A DNA stretch of 64,000 nucleotides from Xenophilus sp. AP218F (lineage in GTDB: Bacteria; Pseudomonadota; Gammaproteobacteria; Burkholderiales; Chromobacteriaceae): contig NJIE01000028.1 of the NCBI GenBank assembly GCA_002213445.1, forward strand, positions 1-64,000, given 5' to 3'. This document shows, piece by piece, positions 12,992-22,408 of this stretch. How positions within the stretch are numbered: the stretch's first letter is position 1; each line of letters starts with the position of its first letter. The position numbers and the translations under genes were made by a program. The notes under the pieces are model-generated. The model ran no database searches. It was not told the origin of the DNA and saw nothing but the letters and a program-made list of their open reading frames with translations.

Positions 12992-14224
12992 TTAGCCCAC
13001 CCGCTGGAAGTTGACCGGCACGACATTGCCGCCCTGCTGTTTGAGAACGTAGTTTGACCACCATTGCATCATTCGGCGGCGTTCTTCCATGTATTCAGCG
13101 CGGTTGTAGGCGGCGCGAACCCGGTTTCTTTCGACGTGGGCCAGTTGGCGCTCAATAGCGTCGGGATTGAACCCCTCTTCATTCAGGATGGTGGATGCTG
13201 TGGAGCGGAAGCCATGGACGTCGGCCTTGCCCTTGAATCCCATACGATGCAATGCACGCCGGAGCGTTTCCGGCGACATCGGGCGGTTAGGGCTGTTGCG
13301 GTTGGGGAAGAGGTGTTCTCGTCCGCCGCTGATGGCTTGAAGCTCGCGCAGGATGAAAAGCGCGTGGTCTGAAAGCGGCACAAGATGCGGCGCTGCGGTT
13401 TTTTTGGATATCTCAGTCAGCTTGCGGTGTTCGGGCGGGATGGTCCACAGCTTGGCGTCAAAGTCGATTTCTTCCCACCTGGCCATGCTCATTTCCCCTA
13501 CGCGGGTAAAGGTGTGAAGCATCAACTCCATCATCAGCTTGGTTTGCCGGTTGGAATCCATTTCCTTGAGTGCATGCAGAAATTCAGGCAGTTCATCACG
13601 GTGGAGGGCTTTGCGATGCTCCACTTGCGGCGTCTTCAGCGCGTCCACCAGCGGCGCAGCCGGATCGCTGTCGCAGCGGCCAGTCAGAATGGCGAGTCTG
13701 AAAATGGATGAGCAGCGCTGACGGAGGCGTTTGCAGGTATCGAGGTTTCCCGCCTTTTCCACGCGGCGCAGGACATCCAGTAGTTCCAGGGGCTTGATGT
13801 CTTTGATGGGCGTCGCGCCGATGTAGGGGAAGATGTGCAGCTCTAGCGAGGTCATCACCCGTTCGGCGTGCTGTTCGCTCCATTCGTGCTTTTCTTTTTC
13901 GTGCCATTCTCTAGCAATGGCTGCAAACGTATTTTCAGCAGAGAGCTTGGCCGCTAACTTGTCGGCTTTGCGTTGCTCTCCCGGATTGACTCCAGCAGCA
14001 AGCAACTTTCTAGCTGCAGCGGCCTTTTCTCTCGCTTCGGCCGATCCCACGGTCGGATATTTGCCAAGCGCCAGCTTTCCGGGTTTGCCATTGAAGCGAT
14101 AGCGAAGCAGCCAGCGCTTGCCACCTGTGGGGGTGACTTCTAGATACAGGGACGAGCCATCTACAAGATGATAGGTCTTGTCTTTAGGCTTGGCATTTTT
14201 TATCGCTATTTCTGTTAGAGCCAT
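12992..14224 (-). CDS. int: P4-type tyrosine integrase
   Basis: 410 residues. An N-terminal arm-binding domain (DUF4102-like, 1-90; ALTEIAIKNAKPKDKTYHLVD) and a core-binding domain (about 95-190) are followed by the catalytic domain with Arg241 (TRVGEM), HGFR (His337, Arg340), His363 (LAHVERNRVR) and Tyr373. It catalyses site-specific recombination between element and chromosome. The gene lies 546 bp from tRNA-Arg, with its 5' end towards the tRNA, as usual for tRNA-targeting integrases. GTGTACC repeats and the right iteron module occupy the DNA between them and may regulate it or act as arm sites. Confidence 0.95.
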   Translation of the reverse strand: MALTEIAIKNAKPKDKTYHLVDGSSLYLEVTPTGGKRWLLRYRFNGKPGKLALGKYPTVGSAEAREKAAAARKLLAAGVNPGEQRKADKLAAKLSAENTFAAIAREWHEKEKHEWSEQHAERVMTSLELHIFPYIGATPIKDIKPLELLDVLRRVEKAGNLDTCKRLRQRCSSIFRLAILTGRCDSDPAAPLVDALKTPQVEHRKALHRDELPEFLHALKEMDSNRQTKLMMELMLHTFTRVGEMSMARWEEIDFDAKLWTIPPEHRKLTEISKKTAAPHLVPLSDHALFILRELQAISGGREHLFPNRNSPNRPMSPETLRRALHRMGFKGKADVHGFRSTASTILNEEGFNPDAIERQLAHVERNRVRAAYNRAEYMEERRRMMQWWSNYVLKQQGGNVVPVNFQRVG

Positions 14225-14228
14225 CGGT

Positions 14229-14283
14229 GTGTACCTTTTTCTTTGAGAGCTGTTTTTCCGTGTACCTTTTGGTGTGTACTCAT
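14229..14283. repeat. GTGTACC repeats at the integrase promoter
   Basis: TGTGTACCTTTTT (14229-14241), CGTGTACCTTTTG (14260-14272) and TGTGTACT (14273-14280) lie just upstream of integrase; a further TGTGTACCTTTTTTT is at 14608 and an inverted copy GTACACAAAA at 14651. They are candidate integrase arm or operator sites. No matching set was seen at the far end. Confidence 0.5.
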
Positions 14284-14386
14284 TTCGCCGTTAGGTTGGC
14301 GGGCGGGTCTACTCTGCGCCAGCCTTTGGGGTGTTGAGGTGCCAGCAGGGGTGGGCTTGTGCTGGTTTCTTCGAGCGTTTGGCCTC

Positions 14387-14475
14387 TGTCACTAGTGACA
14401 AGCGGGCGCTGTCACCATGGAGTGGGTGGATAAATTCTTTAAAAATCAACGATGTCACTATGTCACTACTGTCAC
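14387..14475 (-). repeat. Right GTGACA iteron module (89 bp, inverted copy)
   Basis: Read on the minus strand, this has the same order and spacing as the left module: GTGACA at the positions corresponding to 14470-14475, 14461-14466, 14453-14458 and 14410-14415, then the palindrome TGTCACTAGTGACA (14387-14400). The outer repeats are identical between copies while the spacer differs widely, so the copies are old and under selection. Confidence 0.8.
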
Positions 14476-14703
14476 TACGCAATTTTAGCGGGGTGGCGAA
14501 AAGGCAAAGCGTCCTTGCTCCGCAGGCGGCCAAGGCGTGTTTACTTGGCTAAGTACACATACATTTTTCTAACCAGAGTATGAATTGCAAAAGGTGCTAG
14601 GGACATTGTGTACCTTTTTTTGGGGTGCCTGCTAGGGGGTACGCAAAAAAGTACACAAAAACTCTGGATGGTACAGCATGTTGCTGGACGTATTTGGACG
14701 AAG

Positions 14704-14738
14704 AAAAACCCGCAAAGCCTTTGCTGGTGCGGGTTTTC
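14704..14738. terminator. Bidirectional terminator downstream of tRNA-Arg
   Basis: AAAACCCGC/GCGGGTTTT can pair around a loop of about 17 nt, with A and T runs on either side. It would end the ispB-tRNA transcript coming from the right and any leftward element transcript. Confidence 0.6.
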
Positions 14739-14770
14739 TGGACTTTCTTGGACTGCTTTGGAAGGATGGG

Positions 14771-14845
14771 TGGTGTCCCCGACAGGAATCGAACCTGTAA
14801 CTGCCCCTTAGGAGGGGGCCGTTATATCCATTTAACTACGGAGAC
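14771..14845 (-). tRNA. tRNA-Arg (anticodon CCT), attachment site of the island
   Basis: 75 nt including an encoded CCA. Acceptor stem GTCTCCG pairs with CGGGGAC (one G-U). The anticodon stem-loop is GCCCC-CTCCTAA-GGGGC, giving anticodon CCT (decodes AGG). The T-arm is CAGG-TTCGATT-CCTG. It lies 6 bp downstream of ispB on the same strand. Its 3' end faces the integrase, and part of it (TGGTG, CCCCGACAG) recurs at about 692-705, so it is the likely attachment gene, kept intact by the element. Confidence 0.95.
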
Positions 14846-14851
14846 TGAATT

Positions 14852-15865
14852 TCAGGCGCTGCGGTCAACCGACAGCCGGGCCAGCTCTACCAGAGCCTGG
14901 CGTTCGGGCGATTCCGGGATGGCGGCCAGCGCCGCGATGGCTTGTTCGGCCACTTTGATCGCTTCTTTCTTGGCATATTCCAGCGCGCCGCAGGATTGTA
15001 CCGCAGAGAGCACGTCGTGGAAACGGTCGCGGTTGGCATTTTCCAGCGCGTCGCGCACCACGGCGGCGGCTTCCGGGGAGCCCTGGCGCATGGTGTAGAT
15101 CAGAGGCAGCGTGGGTTTGCCTTCGGCCAGATCGTCGCCCAGGCTCTTGCCTATGGTTTCGGCGTCGCCGCTGTAGTCCAGCACGTCGTCGATGATCTGG
15201 AAGGCGGTGCCGAGGTACATGCCGTAGTCGGCCATGGCCTGCACCTGCTGCGGCGCGGCGTCGGCTATCAGCGCGCCGACGCGGGCGGAGGCTTCGAACA
15301 GTTTGGCGGTCTTGTACTGGATGACGCGCAGGTAGTCGTCTTCGGATACGTCGGTGTTGCCGATGTTGAGCAGCTGCAGGACTTCGCCTTCGGCGATGAT
15401 GTTGGTCGCTTCGGCCATCACTTGCAGGATGGCCATATTGTTGGTGGTGACCATCATCTGGAAGGCGCGGGTGTAGAGGAAGTCGCCCACAAGCACGCTG
15501 GCGGCGTTGCCGAACATGGCGTTGGCGGTCTGGCGGCCGCGGCGCAGGTCGGATTCGTCCACCACGTCGTCGTGCAGCAGCGTGGCGGTGTGGATGCACT
15601 CTATCATCGCTGCCAGCTCGAACAGGTGTTCGCCGCGGTAGCCCAGGGCGCGGCCGGAGAGCAACGCCAGAATCGGGCGCAGGCGTTTGCCGCCGGCGGA
15701 GATGATGTATTCCGCGACTTGGCGGATCAGAACGACATCGGAATGCAGCCGGGCGCGGATCACGCGGTCTACCGTCTGCATATCGTCAGCTATCAGGGTG
15801 CGGAAAAGCGGGGTGGGCACGTTTTCAACCAGTAGTCTGTTGGTGGCGACGCCAAAGCGGCCCAT
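14852..15865 (-). CDS. ispB: Octaprenyl diphosphate synthase
   Basis: Trans-isoprenyl diphosphate synthase that extends farnesyl diphosphate to the C40 side chain of ubiquinone. Both Asp-rich motifs are present: first DDVVDESD within LLHDDVVDESDLRRG, second DDVLD within FQIIDDVLDYSGD, plus the GGKRLRP block. The ATG at 15865 (MGRFGVATN) gives 337 residues; a GTG at 15820 gives 322, closer to the E. coli length and also possible. A longer reading to 15955 would overlap the rplU promoter on the other strand and is unlikely. The gene is divergent from rplU, the arrangement seen in many Proteobacteria. Confidence 0.93.
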   Translation of the reverse strand: MGRFGVATNRLLVENVPTPLFRTLIADDMQTVDRVIRARLHSDVVLIRQVAEYIISAGGKRLRPILALLSGRALGYRGEHLFELAAMIECIHTATLLHDDVVDESDLRRGRQTANAMFGNAASVLVGDFLYTRAFQMMVTTNNMAILQVMAEATNIIAEGEVLQLLNIGNTDVSEDDYLRVIQYKTAKLFEASARVGALIADAAPQQVQAMADYGMYLGTAFQIIDDVLDYSGDAETIGKSLGDDLAEGKPTLPLIYTMRQGSPEAAAVVRDALENANRDRFHDVLSAVQSCGALEYAKKEAIKVAEQAIAALAAIPESPERQALVELARLSVDRSA

Positions 15866-15908
15866 GTTACCAGAATCTGGCCGGAAAGGAACTAAGTTGA
15901 TGAAATCT

Positions 15909-15937
15909 TTGACAACTTGCTTCAGGCTGCGTATAGT
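15909..15937 (+). promoter_or_regulatory. Strong sigma-70 promoter of rplU-rpmA
   Basis: TTGACA (15909-15914), 17-bp spacer, TATAGT (15932-15937): one mismatch from consensus, as expected of a ribosomal protein promoter. Confidence 0.85.
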
Positions 15938-15990
15938 CTCGTGTTCCTTGCGCACTGCGCAGGGTTTATTTAAATCAGGAGCTTATGCGA

Positions 15991-16302
15991 ATGTATGCGG
16001 TCATAAAAACCGGCGGCAAGCAGTACAAGGTTGTCGTTGGTCAAAAACTCAAAGTAGAACAGATACCTGCAGACATCGACAGCCAGATCGTACTTGAAGA
16101 AGTGCTGATGGTCGCTGACGGTGAACAGGTTATGGTTGGCGCCCCGCTGGTAGCCGGCGCCGCTGTCAAGGCCACCGTTGTTGCTCACGGTCGCGGCGAA
16201 AAGGTTCGCATCTTCAAGATGCGCCGTCGCAAGCACTACCAGAAGCATCAGGGTCATCGTCAAAACTTCACCGAACTTCGCATCGACGCGATTTCGAAGT
16301 AA
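15991..16302 (+). CDS. rplU: 50S ribosomal protein L21
   Basis: 103 residues from the ATG at 15991 ([14 protein letters not shown]), the same length as E. coli L21. AGGAG lies 9 nt upstream of this ATG but only 3 nt from the earlier in-frame ATG at 15985, so the later start is preferred. It binds 23S rRNA; the conserved KTGGKQYKV and basic C-terminal [16 protein letters not shown] are clear. It is followed after 12 bp by rpmA in the usual operon. Confidence 0.98.
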   Translation: MYAVIKTGGKQYKVVVGQKLKVEQIPADIDSQIVLEEVLMVADGEQVMVGAPLVAGAAVKATVVAHGRGEKVRIFKMRRRKHYQKHQGHRQNFTELRIDAISK

Positions 16303-16314
16303 GGATAAACAGTC

Positions 16315-16590
16315 ATGGCACACAAAAAAGCAGGCGGTAGCTCCCGCAACGGTCGCGACTCCGAAGCCAAACGCCTGGGCGTTAAGGTTTACGGCAGCGA
16401 ACTGATCCCGGCTGGTTCCATCATCGTGCGTCAGCGCGGCACCAAGTTCCACGCTGGCGAGAACGTCGGTCAGGGCAAAGACCACACCTTGTTCGCCAAG
16501 GTTGATGGCTACGTTGAATTCGTCGTTAAGGGCGCGCTGAAGCGCAAGACCGTTAACGTGGTTCCGTACACTGGTGTAGACGGCGAATAA
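16315..16590 (+). CDS. rpmA: 50S ribosomal protein L27
   Basis: 91 residues with the canonical start [16 protein letters not shown], whose N-terminal tail reaches the peptidyl transferase centre. No N-terminal cleavage extension of the Firmicutes type is seen. Second gene of the rplU-rpmA operon, followed by a terminator. Confidence 0.98.
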   Translation: MAHKKAGGSSRNGRDSEAKRLGVKVYGSELIPAGSIIVRQRGTKFHAGENVGQGKDHTLFAKVDGYVEFVVKGALKRKTVNVVPYTGVDGE

Positions 16591-16612
16591 TTTTCGCTTT
16601 CTGCTACCCGAG

Positions 16613-16637
16613 AAAGCCCTATCCTGTGATAGGGCTT
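16613..16637 (+). terminator. Terminator after rpmA
   Basis: AAGCCCTATC/GATAGGGCTT stem with a short loop and seven T. Confidence 0.9.
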
Positions 16638-16703
16638 TTTTTATACCGAGGGGCAAGGCGTGAGGGCTGGCGCGGCCAACCCTGACCCCTGACTCCTCGC
16701 TGA

Positions 16704-17876
<1,173 letters not shown>

Positions 17877-17905
17877 GCGCATGTAAGCGCTCAGGATGCA
17901 AAACT

Positions 17906-17940
17906 AAACGGGTTGGATGCATATCCAGCCCGTTTTTTTA
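17906..17940 (+). terminator. Terminator after obg
   Basis: Interrupted stem AACGGG-TGGAT / ATCCA-CCCGTT with TTTTTTT. Confidence 0.88.
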
Positions 17941-18342
17941 TTCCATTCGCGAAAAATAACGGCAGATTGCCTGTTTTTGACGATTTTTTCTCGATGCTGT
18001 CCACCAGCGGCGTTTACCGACCGTTACGGAATGGCGGGCCTGGATGTTGTATTTTGTCCTCAGGACCAAAGCAAATTCAGCGGCGGCGAGCGATGCGTTT
18101 GCCATGAAGATGGATATGGAGAGAAGGTAAGCCGGCGGCTATGTGTTTTACATTTCGGGCGGGCTGTCTTTTCTAGACAATCTGCTCTATTCGGATAACA
18201 TGGCCCCATCGCCGGCACGCCGGCGACAACGGCATGAAGAACCCGGACCGGCTCGCGCCGGTTCGCGATAAAAAGCCGACCGCGATTCCGCGGCGCGCGT
18301 GATCTACAAAGATGTCCGTTTATCTTGATGAGGAGAAGTCAG
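17941..18342. other. Intergenic region upstream of the amino-acid ABC operon
   Basis: About 400 bp with no convincing gene. TAGACA (18174-18179) and TAACAT (18196-18201), 16 bp apart, are a possible promoter for the operon. The following leader is GC-rich with short inverted repeats (for example CGGCACGCCGGCG near 18214). Confidence 0.4.
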
Positions 18343-19122
18343 ATGAAGAAAGCGTTGATGGTAGTGGCTGTCGGCATGTTGGCCGCATCGATGGGCGCCT
18401 ACGCCAAGGACTGGAAGGAAATCCGTTTCGGCGTGGATGCCAGCTACGCCCCGTTCGAATCCAAGGCCCCCAACGGCCAGATCGTCGGTTTCGACGTCGA
18501 TCTGGGCAACGAGATCTGTCACCGGCTGAAGGCCAAGTGCGTATGGGTGGAAAACGATTTCGACGGCATGATCCCGGCGCTGAAGGCCAAGAAATTCGAC
18601 GGCGTGCTGTCCTCGATGTCGATGACCGAGGCGCGGATGAAGGAAATCGCCTTCTCCGCCAAACTGTTCAATACCCCCACCCGCATGGTGGCCAAAGTGG
18701 GCTCCGGCCTGATGCCCACCCCGGCTTCGCTGAAGGGCAAGCGCGTGGGCGTGGAGCAGGGCACCATCCAGGAAGCTTACGCCAAGAAGCACTGGGCGCC
18801 GGCCGGCGTGGAAGTGGTGCCGTACCAGAACCAGTCCCTGGTGCTGGCCGACCTGGCCTCCGGCCGCCTGGACGCCTCCTTGCAGGACGCGGTGCAGGCT
18901 GACGAAGGCTTCCTGAAAAAACCGGAAGGCAAGGGCTTCGCCTTCGCCGGGGCCAATCTCGTCGATCCGCAAACCCTGGGCGAAGGCGCCGGCATCGGCC
19001 TGCGCAAGGAAGATACCGACCTGAAGGCCGCCATCGACAAGGCCATCGCCGGCATGTTGAAGGACGGCACCTATAAGAAGATCGCCAAGAAGTACTTCAG
19101 CTTCGACGTATACGGCAACTAA
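18343..19122 (+). CDS. Periplasmic basic amino-acid binding protein (HisJ/ArgT type)
   Basis: 259 residues with a signal peptide (MKKALMVVAVGMLAASMGAYA), family 3 solute-binding protein. Ligand-pocket signatures include FGVDASYAPFESKAPNGQIVGFDVDLGNEIC and SMTEARMKEIAFSAKLFN. Likely binds lysine, arginine, ornithine or histidine; the exact ligand cannot be read from the sequence. AGGAG lies upstream of this ATG. First gene of a HisJ-Q-M-P type operon. Confidence 0.92.
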   Translation: MKKALMVVAVGMLAASMGAYAKDWKEIRFGVDASYAPFESKAPNGQIVGFDVDLGNEICHRLKAKCVWVENDFDGMIPALKAKKFDGVLSSMSMTEARMKEIAFSAKLFNTPTRMVAKVGSGLMPTPASLKGKRVGVEQGTIQEAYAKKHWAPAGVEVVPYQNQSLVLADLASGRLDASLQDAVQADEGFLKKPEGKGFAFAGANLVDPQTLGEGAGIGLRKEDTDLKAAIDKAIAGMLKDGTYKKIAKKYFSFDVYGN

Positions 19123-19130
19123 GCGGCGAG

Positions 19131-19187
19131 GGCGTCGCCGGGAGGCGACGCCGCCGCGTTGTTTGGCGCCCCGGCCTGGCCGGGGCG
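19131..19187 (+). other. Two GC-rich hairpins after the binding-protein gene
   Basis: GGCGTCGCC/GGCGACGCC (19131-19152) and CGCCCCGGCC/GGCCGGGGCG (19167-19187). Neither has a T run. In such operons these stems usually protect the abundant binding-protein mRNA and lower expression of the permease genes. Confidence 0.6.
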
Positions 19188-19262
19188 TCATGATCTTGGG
19201 GAGACGGCGGCCAGTCGGCGAGACAAGCCGGCGGCGCGGTTTTCCATGCAGGGGGACATGAG

Positions 19263-19952
19263 ATGTTTCTGGACGGATTCGGTTCCATCATCTGGGAGGG
19301 CACCCGGGTGACGCTGGAGCTGGCGGTGCTGTCGCTGCTGCTGGCGTTCGCCATCGGTCTGGTCGGCGCGGGCGCCAAGCTGGCCAGCCACCCATTGCTC
19401 AAGGGCGCGGCCACGGTCTACACCACGCTGATCCGCGGCGTGCCGGACCTGGTGCTGATGCTGCTCATTTTTTACAGCCTGCAAATCGGCATGAACAAGT
19501 TCACCGATTGGCGGCAGATGGATCAGATCGACCTGAATCCATTCGCCTCCGGCGTGATCACGCTGGGCTTCATTTACGGCGCTTACTTCACCGAGACTTT
19601 GCGCGGCGCTTTCCTGTCGGTGCCAAGAGGCCAGATCGAGGCCGGCACCGCCTACGGCATGAGCCACTGGCAGGTGTTCTCGCGCATCCAGTTCCCGCAG
19701 ATGATGCGCTTCGCGCTGCCGGGCATCTCCAACAACTGGCAGGTGATGCTCAAGGCCACCGCGCTGGTGTCCATCATCGGGCTGAGCGACGTGGTGAAAG
19801 CGGCGATAGACGCGGGCAAGAGCACCTACCGGGTGTTCTTCTTCACCCTGGTGGCCGGCGCCATCTACCTTCTGCTCACCACGCTGTCCAATTTCGTGTT
19901 GCTGTGGCTGGAGCGCCGCTATTCGATGGGCGTGCGGGAGGCCGAGCTATGA
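19263..19952 (+). CDS. Amino-acid ABC transporter permease (HisQ type)
   Basis: 229 residues, about five transmembrane helices, with the inner-membrane permease EAA-like loop (GQIEAGTAYGMSHWQVFSRIQFPQMMRFALPGISNNW) that docks on the ATPase. The start MFLDGFGSIIWEG follows GGGGGA. It overlaps the next permease by 4 bp, so the two subunits are produced together. Confidence 0.92.
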   Translation: MFLDGFGSIIWEGTRVTLELAVLSLLLAFAIGLVGAGAKLASHPLLKGAATVYTTLIRGVPDLVLMLLIFYSLQIGMNKFTDWRQMDQIDLNPFASGVITLGFIYGAYFTETLRGAFLSVPRGQIEAGTAYGMSHWQVFSRIQFPQMMRFALPGISNNWQVMLKATALVSIIGLSDVVKAAIDAGKSTYRVFFFTLVAGAIYLLLTTLSNFVLLWLERRYSMGVREAEL

Positions 19953-20662
19953 TCGACATCATCCAGCAATACTGGAAGGCCTTCCTGTGGAGCGACGGCT
20001 ACCACCTCTCCGGCCTGGCGGTGACCCTGTGGCTGCTGGCGCTGTCCATCGCCTTCGGTTTCGTGGCCGCGGTTCCGCTGGCGGTGGCGCGAGTGTCCCG
20101 CAACCGCTGGCTGTCGCGCGCGGTGTGGCTGTACACCTATGTGTTTCGCGGCACGCCGCTCTACGTGCAGCTGCTGTTCTTCTATGCCGGCATGTACAGC
20201 CTGGAGACGGTGCGCGAGGTGGGCTTCCTCAACCACTTCTTCCGCGAAGGGTACAACTGCACCATCCTGGCGTTCGGGCTCAATACCTGCGCCTACACCA
20301 CCGAAATCTTCGCCGGCGCGATCAAGGCGACGCCCTACGGCGAGATCGAGGCCGGGCGGGCCTACGGCATGAGCAAGTTCACGTTGTACCGCCGGGTGAT
20401 CATCCCGTCGGCGCTGCGCCGCGCGCTGCCGGCGTACAGCAACGAGGTGATCCTGATGCTGCACGCCACCACGGTGGCCTTCACCGCCACGGTGCCTGAC
20501 ATCCTGAAGGTGGCGCGCGACGTCAACGCCGCCACCTACGACTCGTTCAACGCTTTCGGCCTGGCGGCGCTGCTGTATCTTGCCGTCACCTTCGTGCTGG
20601 TGGGGCTGTTCCGCCAGGCGGAGGCGCGCTGGCTGGCTTATCTGCGCCCGAGCAAGGGCTGA
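19949..20662 (+). CDS. Amino-acid ABC transporter permease (HisM type)
   Basis: 237 residues from the ATG that overlaps the previous stop (ATGA). Five or so membrane helices and the coupling loop [38 protein letters not shown]. Partner of the HisQ-type permease in a heterodimeric channel. Confidence 0.92.
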   Translation: MIDIIQQYWKAFLWSDGYHLSGLAVTLWLLALSIAFGFVAAVPLAVARVSRNRWLSRAVWLYTYVFRGTPLYVQLLFFYAGMYSLETVREVGFLNHFFREGYNCTILAFGLNTCAYTTEIFAGAIKATPYGEIEAGRAYGMSKFTLYRRVIIPSALRRALPAYSNEVILMLHATTVAFTATVPDILKVARDVNAATYDSFNAFGLAALLYLAVTFVLVGLFRQAEARWLAYLRPSKG

Positions 20663-20685
20663 GGCATGACTGGGGAATCCTGAAG

Positions 20686-21453
<768 letters not shown>

Positions 21454-21486
21454 GTCTTACCCTGCTTGATACAGGGGGGAAATCCA

Positions 21487-21519
21487 ACCCGCCGGCGCGC
21501 TTCGCCGGCGGGTTTTATT
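21487..21519 (+). terminator. Terminator after the ABC operon
   Basis: AACCCGCCGGCG/CGCCGGCGGGTT stem around a short loop, then TTATTTT. Confidence 0.85.
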
Positions 21520-21576
21520 TTGCCTCTGCGCCGCGTTGTGGATAACGGGAGGCAGCCAGGCGTCCTGTGGGTAAGT

Positions 21577-21831
21577 CTAGGGTTTGGGGTGCGGGTGGTC
21601 GGCGCCGTAAAGCTCCCACTCCTCCACGGTTCTGCCATCCGGCAGCCGGCACAGCGAGTATTCGCCGCCGTCGGCCTGTTTGCGCGGCAGCAGCGTGCCG
21701 CCCAGCTGCTCGCAGTAGACCGAGGCCGGGTTGGCCATGCCGACGCGCGGCGCGGCCGGCTGCTGGGTTTGGGCGCAGGCGGCCAGCGCCAGCGTCAAGG
21801 TCAGGAGGGGGAGGGATCGGGTCATGTTCAT
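21577..21831 (-). CDS. DUF333 lipoprotein
   Basis: 84 residues. A lipoprotein signal peptide with lipobox LAAC (Cys about 19) is followed by the DUF333 core: MANPASVYCEQLGGTL, then EYSLCRLPDGRTVEEWELY, with two conserved Cys that probably form a disulphide. DUF333 proteins are often labelled putative haemolysins, without good evidence. The ATG overlaps the stop of the Ivy-type gene (ATGA), suggesting a shared envelope function. Confidence 0.85.
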   Translation of the reverse strand: MNMTRSLPLLTLTLALAACAQTQQPAAPRVGMANPASVYCEQLGGTLLPRKQADGGEYSLCRLPDGRTVEEWELYGADHPHPKP

Positions 21832-22280
21832 TTCCAGTTGGGGTCGGCTTGCAATTGTTTCATCAAGTAATCGCGCTGAGCCGCGTCCGGCTTGCCGTAC
21901 CAGCGGTAGCTGGCGCGCTTGGCCGGCGCGTCGTCCGCCTGGGCGTCGCCCGGCAGGCTGACTTCCAGGCCCCAGGCCTGGCGCTTGTCCTGGCTGAACA
22001 GGCCGAGGAAGCGATGGCTGAAGCAGTCGTGGGGCTTGCACATGTCGCCGTAGACGTAGCGTTTGCCGTCGATCCGGGCGGCGGCGACCGGCGTGCTGGT
22101 GGCGCGCGCGCTCCTGATCCAGGCCGGGATCTGCTTTTCCGCTTTCAGCATTTTGCTCCAGGCGGCGCGATAGCCGCTCTGGCCGGGCAGGTCGGCGAAA
22201 TAGGCCGTCTGGCCGGCGCTGTGGGCGGCAGAGGCGGAGAGCAGGCCGATGGCCAACAGCGGGGACAACAAGCGTTTCAT
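21828..22280 (-). CDS. ivy: Ivy-type inhibitor of c-type lysozyme
   Basis: 150 residues with a signal peptide (MKRLLSPLLAIGLLSASAAHS) and the family hallmark CKPHDC (about residues 81-86), the disulphide-bridged loop that enters the lysozyme active site. Periplasmic; protects peptidoglycan from host lysozyme or from the cell's own transglycosylases. First gene of a two-gene unit with the DUF333 lipoprotein. Confidence 0.88.
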   Translation of the reverse strand: MKRLLSPLLAIGLLSASAAHSAGQTAYFADLPGQSGYRAAWSKMLKAEKQIPAWIRSARATSTPVAAARIDGKRYVYGDMCKPHDCFSHRFLGLFSQDKRQAWGLEVSLPGDAQADDAPAKRASYRWYGKPDAAQRDYLMKQLQADPNWK

Positions 22281-22408
22281 CGTGAAGCTCCATGGTTATT
22301 TGCTGTATTTGATGAATTATTTTGTCAAAAATTCCATCAAATTTCGCAATTTCGCCGCGCTGTGGACAAGTCGCCGAGCGCCGTCTGCTTGTGGATAAGC
22401 CGGCGCGC

